Of a stretch of DNA of 64,000 bases, positions 57,844 to 64,000 are shown piece after piece. Position 1 is the stretch's first letter, and each line of letters begins with the position of its first letter. The notes beneath the pieces were generated by a model that worked only from the letters and a program-made list of their open reading frames with translations, was not told the origin of the DNA and ran no database searches. The stretch is from a gamma proteobacterium symbiont of Taylorina sp. (GTDB taxonomy: Bacteria > Pseudomonadota > Gammaproteobacteria > GRL18), in assembly GCA_025655455.1 (NCBI GenBank), contig JAHXIV010000056.1, positions 32,806 through 96,805 on the forward strand, in the 5' to 3' direction. A program made the position numbers and the translations under genes.

Positions 57844-58650
57844 ATGCAAACAACTAATATACAACAAAAATTTAACAGACTTCGTGCAAATAAATTATTT
57901 GAAACCTTCGTCATTTTTATTATTATTTTTTCTGCTTTAGTGATTGGAGCGAAAACTTATGATATTTCTCCCAGAACCTTGTGGTTTGTGCACCTGCTTG
58001 ACTGGTTAATTACATTTATTTTCTTAACAGAAATTATCATCCGTTTTGTCGGAGAAGAGCATAAAAAAGAATTTTTTAAACATGGCTGGAATATTTTTGA
58101 TACCTTAATTGTTCTGGTCAGTCTGATCCCTATTGAGGACAGTGAACTGGCAATCGTTGGTCGCCTGATCCGTATTTTTCGGGTACTGCGAATGGTTTCG
58201 ATTATTCCTGAATTGAAAATGCTGCTTAATTCATTCATTATTGCTCTGCCGCAACTAGGCTATATCGTGGCACTCATGTTTATTATTTTTTATATATATG
58301 CTGCCATCGGCAGTACTTTTTTTGCAGAAATCAACCCTCAATTATGGGGTGATATAGCAATCTCTATGTTAACCTTGTTCAGAGTAATGACCTTTGAGGA
58401 TTGGACTGATGTGCAATATGAGACAATGGAGATCTATCCTTTTAGTTGGATCTACTATATTACCTTTATTTTTTTTACAGCTTTTGCCTTTTTAAACATG
58501 GTGATAGGTGTAGTTGTTAATGTACTTAATGAAGAACATGAAAAAGTTTTACAACAAAATAAAGTTCCAGAACCAAGCAATACAGAACTTCAACAGGAAA
58601 TTAGAGAATTAAAAGAAATAATTTCCAGGAATATTGAACAGAATAAATAA
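57844..58650 (+). CDS. Single-domain voltage-gated cation channel (NaChBac family)
   Basis: The 268-residue protein has S1-S6: S1 about 22-42, S2 45-70, S3 80-97, S4 RLIRIFRVLRMVS with four arginines at three-residue spacing, S5, a pore helix, and S6 AFAFLNMVIGVVVNVL. A C-terminal coiled coil (about 245-265) follows. Four subunits form the channel. The selectivity filter reads TFEDWTD, against TLESWSM in NavAb. Engineered S178D and M181D in NavAb favour calcium, and both aspartates occur naturally here. It is divergent from the Kor/Frd unit, and the Shine-Dalgarno is poor. Confidence 0.9.
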   Translation: MQTTNIQQKFNRLRANKLFETFVIFIIIFSALVIGAKTYDISPRTLWFVHLLDWLITFIFLTEIIIRFVGEEHKKEFFKHGWNIFDTLIVLVSLIPIEDSELAIVGRLIRIFRVLRMVSIIPELKMLLNSFIIALPQLGYIVALMFIIFYIYAAIGSTFFAEINPQLWGDIAISMLTLFRVMTFEDWTDVQYETMEIYPFSWIYYITFIFFTAFAFLNMVIGVVVNVLNEEHEKVLQQNKVPEPSNTELQQEIRELKEIISRNIEQNK

Positions 58651-58666
58651 TCGGATTATTAAACTA

Positions 58667-59206
58667 ATGAAAAAAATAATATTACTTACTATGCTTCTTA
58701 GCAGTTTGTCATTCACAAGCGCTATATATGCCGAACAATCCAATTGGGATACTGTTAAACAAAAGTCTAGTGAAACTTGGGATGCCACCAAAAAAACATC
58801 TGCAGAAATTTGGGAAAAAACAAAACAGTATTCCAGTGAAATATGGAGTAATGCTGAAACAAATACCGGTCAAACCTGGGAAGAAACCAAAAATCAATCC
58901 AATGTCACCTGGGAAGAAGCTAAAAATCAATCTAATAAAATATGGGATGATGCAAAACTTCAGTCCGCTGCTGCCTGGGATAATGTCACTGATGAAGAGT
59001 CCTGGCGTACTGCCAAAGAAAAATCACATTCTTATTGGATGGAAGCCCAGGAAAAGTCACATAAAGTCTGGGTTGATGCAAAGGCTGATTCTCATAAAGC
59101 CTGGAATGATAGCAAGGATTATTCATACAGGCAGTGGGGAAAAGCAAAAGCTATTTCTTCACAAGACTGGAATACTAACAACACAGAAGAAAATAAGTCT
59201 AAATAG
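58667..59206 (+). CDS. Secreted protein built of 11-residue tryptophan repeats
   Basis: The 179-residue protein begins with a signal peptide (MKKIILLTMLLSSLSFTSAI, cleavage near YA-E about 23). It then has about 13 copies of an 11-residue unit, S-x3-W-x2-x-K-x2, such as SAEIWEKTKQY, TGQTWEETKNQ and SNKIWDDAKLQ, with one slip near residue 110. The pattern would give a charged amphipathic helix, like LEA or apolipoprotein 11-mers. The ATG at 58667 is chosen because it opens the signal peptide. It begins 17 bp after the channel gene, so the two are probably cotranscribed. Function unknown. Confidence 0.8.
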   Translation: MKKIILLTMLLSSLSFTSAIYAEQSNWDTVKQKSSETWDATKKTSAEIWEKTKQYSSEIWSNAETNTGQTWEETKNQSNVTWEEAKNQSNKIWDDAKLQSAAAWDNVTDEESWRTAKEKSHSYWMEAQEKSHKVWVDAKADSHKAWNDSKDYSYRQWGKAKAISSQDWNTNNTEENKSK

Positions 59207-59313
59207 GGTTCTTTACAACCCAATGGGACGCTCCGCTCGGGAATTGTTATAAGACGTTTTGCACTTAATTTTATCAAAGGAAAAAGCAATAGAAAACTAA
59301 ACGTCATCCATAA

Positions 59314-59493
59314 TTAACTATAGCTCGCTTCTTTTTGATGACGAAAAGCAAGGATATAAATATTATCTAGTTCTTGACGATAAAGAGCTAAATAGCCTGA
59401 ACCACCAAATTCAAAAACTAATTCTTTTAGTTCTGGAAAATCATCTAATGGCCTTCCTATTTCTGGACTAGATTTAAGTAATTCAAAGTGTTG
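59314..59493 (-). pseudogene. RelE/ParE-type toxin, C-terminal fragment
   Basis: The minus strand encodes about 59 residues ending in YLALYRQELDNIYILAFRH and QKEASYS; SSPEIGRPLDDFPELKEL is also recognisable, the conserved C-terminal half of ParE-type toxins. There is no start codon or N-terminal half: the reading frame meets group II intron-like sequence at 59494. No antitoxin is adjacent. Confidence 0.7.
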
Positions 59494-59550
59494 AGGGGAG
59501 GTTCCTTTTGCCTACTCGACCACCTAAATCAGCTGCCGACGAAGGAGGTC
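59494..59550 (+). mobile_element. Group II intron-like remnant
   Basis: AGGGGAGGTTCCTTTTGCC, then TACTCGACC, resembles intron sequence that precedes the maturase reading frame in bacterial group II introns. A related stretch lies on the minus strand at 63953-63921. It breaks the ParE-like fragment. No maturase coding sequence is present. Confidence 0.45.
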
Positions 59551-59713
59551 AGCTGCATTTTTTTAGGGTTTTGTTTGGTTCAATATAAACAATATTTCCA
59601 TTTTTCCAAATAGGCATTTTTAGATTATTTTCTGCAGCTTTTTTTTGTGCTTCTTTTGAAGCTCTGCACATAGCATTTAAAGCTAATTTTGAATATGAAA
59701 TTTGTTCTTTCAT
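59549..59713 (-). CDS. Small protein downstream of a zeta-toxin-like remnant
   Basis: The 54-residue protein begins MKEQISYSKLALNAMCRASK and contains KMPIWKNGNIVYIEP. Its start overlaps the end of the zeta-toxin-like reading frame at 59713, which suggests it was the second gene of a toxin-antitoxin-like pair. The last residues (LKKCS) may come from inserted sequence. Function unknown. Confidence 0.5.
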   Translation of the reverse strand: MKEQISYSKLALNAMCRASKEAQKKAAENNLKMPIWKNGNIVYIEPNKTLKKCS

Positions 59714-59945
59714 TATGATTCATCCAATAAAATTGGTATTTCTCCTGAGTTATCAAAAACAACCCAAGCATCTACAGATTTTTTATAATGGGATGAGAAA
59801 TTCTTCCATCCTTTTTTAAACCGACGCTTAATTACAAGCTCGGGGATATTGTGGCCACCTTCTGACACTCTTAATTTTACTCGATCAACTGCCATTTCTT
59901 CATTCTGATAGATTAACATAAATAAAACAAACTTGGGGTATTTTT
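59713..59945 (-). pseudogene. Zeta-toxin-like/predicted ATPase, C-terminal fragment
   Basis: About 77 residues remain: RVKLRVSEGGHNIPELVI, KRRFKKGWKNFSSHY and WVVFDNSGEIP, the C-terminal end of the COG4185-type zeta-toxin-like kinases. The P-loop part is missing; an in-frame stop near 59948 and transposon sequence lie upstream. Not functional. Confidence 0.65.
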
Positions 59946-60139
59946 AGTCCGTTTGCAAATCAACGCCTTGCTCACCGGAAAATTAGGAGTGTAGCGACTA
60001 ATTTTTTGCCGCCAAGTTTTCTTCCAGCCCTTATCTTCCCTGAAATGTACCACTGCATGACCTTTAACACCATTAACAGTTTGATTATGCTGCGCCTTAT
60101 CCTCTATAGCCAATAACAGTTGTTTATTAGGCTGGTGGC

Positions 60140-60863
60140 ATGGATGCAAACAACAAAGACAAGGATTGTCATCATCATTCACCTGGTATCTATCAGCCTC
60201 GACACCCTGAAAAGACGGTGCTGTATCAGATTGTTCTGGAAGACCTGGAAACATGGATCAAGGAAACGCAGGATAATGGTGGATTTGTATCATCACATAT
60301 AGAAAAAAATTTTCGTTCTTACTTAAAATGTGGCCTATTATGTTATGGTTTTGCCAGAGCACGGTGTACCTGTGGTAATGAGTTTTTGGTTGCATTCTCC
60401 TGTAACTTTTCACAAAATATACTCCATCACAGAAAAGGATATTCAGACTGTTCAGGAGCGTGTTCACCGCAATGACCGGTCAGTCTCTTGCTCATGGTGC
60501 AATCGAAATGCAAAAGGCAGACAAAATGATGATCCCATAGAGCATGAGATGCAAGAGCAAGAAAATAATCGAAATGACCACCGAATCGTTACTTGTGGGC
60601 GGTGCCTCCTTGCCAGAATCTATAATTTGTTTCCTCTGTTGTGCCCAACATGTGGTGCAGAAATACAGGTCATAGCGGTTATTCAGGACAAGCCTGTGAT
60701 CAATAAAATATTAAAGTCAGTGGGAGAAATGACCGAACCGCCAATTCTATCTCCTGCTCGAGGGTCACCGAGCTGGGATGATTACAGTCAGGAAATACTG
60801 ATTGCAGATATGGGTGGTCAATCTATCCCAGATTATGAATTCAATCAAAGTGTTTCTTGGTGA
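60140..60863 (+). pseudogene. IS91-family transposase remnant, internally deleted and frameshifted
   Basis: The first frame (60140-60475) has the transposase zinc-binding start: YQPRHPEKTVLYQIVLED, CGLLCYGFARARC and FLVAFSC. The frame then shifts; the second (60330-60863) contains SITEKDIQTVQERVH and the C-terminal LLARIYNLFPLLCPTCGAEI, then SWDDYSQE. The central HUH-type catalytic region is gone, so the element is dead. The missing part is expected to be about 200 residues. Confidence 0.75.
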
Positions 60864-61080
60864 TCATTACAATATATTTCACTATTTACTGCAATTTTCT
60901 GAATTTGCGAGTAGGAGCTTTCTTGTCCTAAAACAGATGGAGTTCAGTCAATAAAGTAACTTTCAGTTCTTTGATTCACTTTTTCTGAATTTTCTATTAC
61001 CATTCTCTTGATATACCAAGAGTAGGCGCTTTAGGCGAAGCAAAAAATGGTAAAATTCTTAACTTATAGATTGAAAAACA

Positions 61081-61100
61081 CCATTGAATTTCCTATCCTT
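61081..61100. repeat. 20-bp inverted repeat, left arm
   Basis: CCATTGAATTTCCTATCCTT is repeated exactly in inverse orientation at 62781-62800. The two arms flank the RAYT remnant, the collagen-like gene and the MITE. Confidence 0.8.
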
Positions 61101-61547
61101 TAAACTGTATGATAAGTATAAAGCTTATGTTGAAATGGGTGTTGATGAAGAAATTGAACAATTTTATAGTAAGGGAAACCTGACGCCTTATCTTGGCAGT
61201 GAAGAATTTCGCTCCTTGGCTTATAGCCAGCATATAACTGATGAAGATGCTGTCACTGAGCAGGAAAAGTTTCAGTTTCGTCCTGAAATGGACGAGATAA
61301 TTATTAGAGTGGCAACAGTTTTTGGTGTTACTGCGGAATTAATTTTAGACAGTAAACGAGGTAAAAAAATCTTCCCAGATGGGTGGCTATGTATTTGTGT
61401 CAGGAAACAGGAGGACATAGGCTAATTGATATAGCAAAAAAATTTGGTTTAAAACGAACCGGCAGTATTCCAACCACGTTAAAAAAATTAAAGCAGCAGA
61501 TTAGCCTAGATAAAAATTTGAGGGATAAGATAGATAGTGCAATATGA
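61084..61547 (+). pseudogene. REP-associated tyrosine transposase (RAYT), C-terminal remnant with frameshift
   Basis: The first frame gives YVEMGVDEEIEQFYSKGN, then FRPEMDEIIIRVATVFGV and DSKRGKK, typical of the C-terminal region of RAYT proteins. A single-base shift near 61380 leads to the next frame, MYLCQETGGHRLIDIAKKFG then LKRTGSIPTTLKKLKQQI, the DnaA-like helical end. The N-terminal Y1 transposase domain (HUH, Tyr) is absent. ATTTGACCCC follows the stop, resembling a REP half-site. Confidence 0.75.
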
Positions 61548-61610
61548 TATTTGACCCCTTTGTTACCATCGACAGACGCGCCGGAATGGCAATTATTGTC
61601 TGATTGGTTT

Positions 61611-62387
61611 TTAGTGTATAAACCTTAAACATTTCCAGCTCACAACGTAATCAACGGGACCGCAGCCTAAAAATTTATTGCAGACGAATGCATCTATCGC
61701 TTTAAATGTAGCGGAGTTGTCATAAGTTGAACCCTCCTGCTTTACGTAATCAAATCCATCACTCCCTCCGGTAAACCCATATTCAAAATCTACCAGCAAG
61801 TGATATTCTGACGGACAACTCGCTGTGGCTCTTTCCTTTTGTAACCACAACTTTTTGAATGTATATTGCCTGCTAAAATGTTCGACCTCGACCTGAGTTG
61901 TGCCGTCGGATCCCGGCGCACCGTCCTGTCCATCAGCTCCATCCTGCCCTTTCTTTCCTTCCACTCCCTGTGATCCAACTGCACCCTGAGGTCCAACTGC
62001 ACCTATCGTCAGCATAAAACTCGCCGTTCTAACTGGTTTTTTATTATTAGTAACAACAAGTAATACATCTCCTTGAAAACCATTAACAGGCAGTAAATCG
62101 TCAGGAAGGATTGCACTGATAATTCCTAAGTCATCAATTTCAACTTCTTTTAATTTATCATCTCCCAGCATAATAACTAATGACCCTGCATCAACAGGAA
62201 ATCCAACGCCACCAATCAAGAGCAGATTATCACCCCAATTCACAGAGGCATACTTAACATACATGGCATTGGCTGATACTTCATCATTTACCTGACCGGG
62301 AGGAGTTGCACTTAATTCTGAGGTGACTACAAACATAAGGGTTGCGATTATGAGTATTGCGATTCTAATATTGGTGAATTTAACCAT
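61611..62387 (-). CDS. Secreted collagen-like protein
   Basis: The 258-residue protein starts at the ATG at 62387 with a GGAG Shine-Dalgarno; an upstream in-frame start (62450) would place residues ahead of the signal peptide. Signal peptide about 1-28 (ILIIATLMFVVTSELSA). A beta-rich IPT/TIG-like domain (about 45-130) follows, then eleven uninterrupted Gly-X-Y triplets (GAVGPQGAVGSQGVEG to GAPGSDG, about 134-167) and a C-terminal domain with four cysteines. The layout resembles extracellular trimeric or surface proteins. Function unknown. It appears intact within an otherwise decayed region. Confidence 0.75.
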   Translation of the reverse strand: MVKFTNIRIAILIIATLMFVVTSELSATPPGQVNDEVSANAMYVKYASVNWGDNLLLIGGVGFPVDAGSLVIMLGDDKLKEVEIDDLGIISAILPDDLLPVNGFQGDVLLVVTNNKKPVRTASFMLTIGAVGPQGAVGSQGVEGKKGQDGADGQDGAPGSDGTTQVEVEHFSRQYTFKKLWLQKERATASCPSEYHLLVDFEYGFTGGSDGFDYVKQEGSTYDNSATFKAIDAFVCNKFLGCGPVDYVVSWKCLRFIH

Positions 62388-62627
62388 GATGACGCTCCGT
62401 ATTATAATTAGCTCAAAGTGAATAAAATACAGGCAAACTCGCTGTTCCAAGTATTGAGACTTGTGGATTTCCGTCTCTTCTATAAAGTAAGAGTAGGCTT
62501 TGTCTGAAAAGAATTACCTTATAAAGTCTACACCTTTATTTAACAATATCTATTGTACTTTAGTACTAGTTTTTAGGGTATATTGATAATACTTGATAAA
62601 TATCAACTTTGATAAGTACATTTGTTT

Positions 62628-62717
62628 AGGCTATGTCTGCGTTAAGTGTTGGTCAACTGTAACTTACTGTTTTAAAAGACCACCAATCACCTTGTTATTG
62701 CTGTACAGACATAGCCT
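62628..62717. mobile_element. 90-bp MITE-like element
   Basis: Terminal inverted repeats AGGCTATGTCTG (62628-62639) and CAGACATAGCCT (62706-62717) are perfect over 12 bp, with no coding capacity between. TTGTTT occurs directly on both sides (62622-62627 and 62718-62723), as expected of a 6-bp target duplication. The rest of 62451-62875 holds nothing else I can name. Confidence 0.65.
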
Positions 62718-62780
62718 TTGTTTATTTGTGATTATAGTGATTTCTGGAATAACTGCTTTCTGCTTTAGGTTATATTTTTG

Positions 62781-62800
62781 AAGGATAGGAAATTCAATGG
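62781..62800. repeat. 20-bp inverted repeat, right arm
   Basis: AAGGATAGGAAATTCAATGG, exact inverse of 61081-61100, 1.7 kb away. Confidence 0.8.
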
Positions 62801-62875
62801 CACTTTGCAAGCAATAAATCAAAAAATTATCACATGACTGGTCATATGACTGGGCTAATTTTTCAAAAAAAGTGA

Positions 62876-63190
62876 GTGAAGTCTTTATTAGAAAAAAATG
62901 GAGTTTTAGACTTTTCTCCTGTTTATGATCTTACACCGATGAGAGCCTACTCAAGGCATAATATGTTAACACTTCCTGAAATGACTTTTGGAGATTATGG
63001 TGATTTTATTGGTGATAGCGTTATTTCACTTGATAGTGCTATTCATCGATTCGCAAAAAAATTGAAAATAGGAAAAAATAATGTTAATAAAACCCTAGTC
63101 GTCCACAGTATCAAAATCACTGTAAAACTGGACTTCCCAGAGATTTTATTTTGTGGCACTGAATGCCATATAAAAACTCCATTACTTTAA
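62876..63190 (+). pseudogene. HipA-like kinase fragment (tentative)
   Basis: About 104 residues from a GTG start: SLLEKNGVLDFSPVYDLTPM recalls the segment of HipA-family kinases after the catalytic HGDxHxKN loop, and SVISLDSAIHRFAKKLKI would be the following helices. The kinase core is not present upstream, and the tail after about residue 80 does not look family-like. I regard it as a truncated remnant. Confidence 0.4.
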
Positions 63191-63295
63191 TTTTTTCAAT
63201 ATTTGGAAGTTCATGGATGCTTTCTAATAAATTCATAATTTTTCTCGTTTGTAATATTCAAAAAGATAACTGATTAAATGAGGGACACTTTCTAG

Positions 63296-63655
63296 TTAGC
63301 CATTAATTTCATTTGCTTCATTAAGGTAAAATTCTACTTGGTATTCATAAAGAAATATTGTAGGAACAATTGAAGCAGCATATCTCAGTTTTGAACCAAT
63401 TTGCTTTGCTACTATAACACCAAAAACATTTTTGTCTTTTCCAATTGTACTTTTTACTCATCCCATGTATCGAGTTACTTGACCAACAACTTTATCGCTA
63501 CCCATATCTCTTTTGAGTTCAAATACATAAAAATCCCCTGCTTCGTCAATACTAAGAACATCAATATAACCAACAGCAGTATGATACTCAACTCCATCTC
63601 GACCGGTTTGGTCAACAAAAATTTTTAATTTTTTGTTGTTTATCTTAATTGAATC
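63296..63655 (-). pseudogene. NucS/DUF91-like nuclease remnant with an in-frame TGA
   Basis: The reverse strand encodes YHTAVGYIDVLSIDEAGDFY, then VFELKRDMGSDKVVGQVTRY, then MG, a TGA codon (63460-63458), VKSTIGKDKNVFGVIVAKQ and ending YEYQVEFYLNEANEING. The order matches the PD-(D/E)xK fold (ID then ExK). The stop replaces the tryptophan expected in RYMGW. The N-terminal domain is also missing, cut by the hairpin-rich block at 63661-63775. Confidence 0.7.
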
Positions 63656-63660
63656 CCTTG

Positions 63661-63775
63661 GGGTTTTATTCCCCGCCGCTTGCGGCGTATGCTTTTAGTT
63701 CTTATGGGTATCCAAATACCCCGCTTTCACGAAGTGAAAGTCGAGCCTAAGCGAGAGGGCTTGCCCCGGGGATGT
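63661..63775. repeat. Hairpin-rich GC block
   Basis: Two perfect hairpins stand out: CGCCGC-TT-GCGGCG (63674-63687) and CTTTCAC-GAA-GTGAAAG (63724-63740), with a further GAGCC/GGCTT pairing near 63743-63762 and CCCCGGGG at 63764-63771. The GC content is well above the surroundings. It looks like a REP-type or IS-end element inserted between the nuclease remnant and a small reading frame. Confidence 0.55.
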
Positions 63776-63824
63776 TTATTGCAATAACCATTATTAAAGC
63801 AAGAAACATTACAATTTTATTCAT
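63747..63824 (-). CDS. Signal-peptide-like reading frame, truncated
   Basis: The ATG at 63824 follows a good GGAG Shine-Dalgarno. It encodes MNKIVMFLALIMVIAINI, then PGASPLA and stop: 25 residues that read as a signal peptide. The stop lies within the hairpin block, so this is probably the start of a secreted-protein gene cut off by the insertion. Confidence 0.4.
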   Translation of the reverse strand: MNKIVMFLALIMVIAINIPGASPLA

Positions 63825-63849
63825 GATTATTTCTCCACGTCCAATAAAA

Positions 63850-64000
63850 GAAAGTATGCTAGACGATGGACGCTTTAAACACCTCTCACGGTAGGAACTC
63901 CAGTTACCCTGTGCCCCCCGCAGTCGAGTCGCCCAAGGGAACCTCCCCCTCAGGCTCTCACAGATCCGTACATGAGACTCTCACCTCATACGGCTCCTCG
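63850..64000 (-). mobile_element. Group II intron-like sequence at the right edge
   Basis: On the minus strand from 64000, GAGCCGTATGAGGTGAGAG pairs with CTCATGTACGGATCTG, the hairpin seen ahead of the maturase frame in many bacterial group II introns. GGGGGAGGTTCCCTTGGGC then GACTCGAC follows (63950-63925). The rest of the intron lies outside the window, or is lost. Confidence 0.5.

Noticed and set aside
59913..60254. 113-residue minus-strand reading frame opposite the IS91 remnant
   Set aside because: It overlaps the zinc-binding start of the transposase on the plus strand; its sequence matches no family I know.
63458..63460. UGA read as tryptophan or selenocysteine
   Set aside because: Other genes here use TGA as a stop, and the frame is also truncated at its N-terminus.

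Overview
The window reads as a chromosomal segment of an AT-rich gammaproteobacterium. The housekeeping genes (ilvI-ilvH-ilvC-pssA-leuA, tex, hom, alaC, hemC, rhlE) are of proteobacterial type and in a layout usual for beta/gamma-proteobacteria. A two-partner secretion operon with a CHAT-TPR protein and a large ferredoxin-dependent 2-oxoglutarate/fumarate/Rnf cluster suggest a sulfur-oxidising or otherwise chemolithotrophic lineage. That placement is inference; no rRNA or other marker is present.

Layout. 1-7 kb (minus): rimI fragment, family-4 uracil-DNA glycosylase, leuA, pssA, ilvC, ilvH, ilvI; branched-chain amino-acid synthesis with phosphatidylserine synthase inserted. 7-17 kb (minus): 2-Cys peroxiredoxin with a clear terminator, Tex, two tandem CNNM/CorC-type membrane proteins, an RpfE-like unknown, homoserine dehydrogenase, alanine aminotransferase. 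17-25.6 kb (plus): Mth938-like gene, a cobalamin riboswitch, then btuB-btuC-btuD-btuF-cobT-cobS-cobU-cobC for corrinoid uptake and lower-ligand assembly. 25.7-32.7 kb (minus): TpsB, CHAT-TPR protein, TpsA. 32.8-36.1 kb: hemC, a small unknown, rhlE, a helical-repeat unknown.

36.2-57.7 kb (minus) is the most remarkable part: a run of 15 tightly packed genes, in transcription order frdB-like, frdA-like, nuoF-like, korA, korB, an 824-residue Fe-S protein, rnfB, a 1573-residue pyruvate:ferredoxin-oxidoreductase-like protein, sucC, sucD, rnfC, rnfD, rnfG, rnfE, rnfA, plus a small Cys-rich membrane protein. Together they would connect 2-oxoglutarate, succinyl-CoA, succinate and fumarate with ferredoxin, NADH and the Rnf ion pump. 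They could run reductively (rTCA half-cycle) or oxidatively with energy conservation. The two large Fe-S proteins share a C-terminal module, and the larger one has lost the usual PFOR catalytic motifs; I think these are the least described pieces.

57.8-59.2 kb (plus): a one-domain voltage-gated channel with an unusually acidic filter, followed by a secreted protein built of 11-residue repeats. 59.2-64 kb is a decayed accessory region: ParE-like, zeta-toxin-like and HipA-like fragments, IS91-type and REP-associated (RAYT) transposase remnants, group II intron remnants, a 90-bp MITE-like element, a NucS-like nuclease pseudogene and one intact collagen-like secreted protein.

A dispersed hairpin repeat (two inverted copies of about GGAGTCAAATG, 73-80 bp overall) occurs at four gene boundaries in the first 22 kb. 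One copy forms the btuD/btuF junction and contributes coding sequence to both genes. No tRNA, rRNA or CRISPR array was seen.
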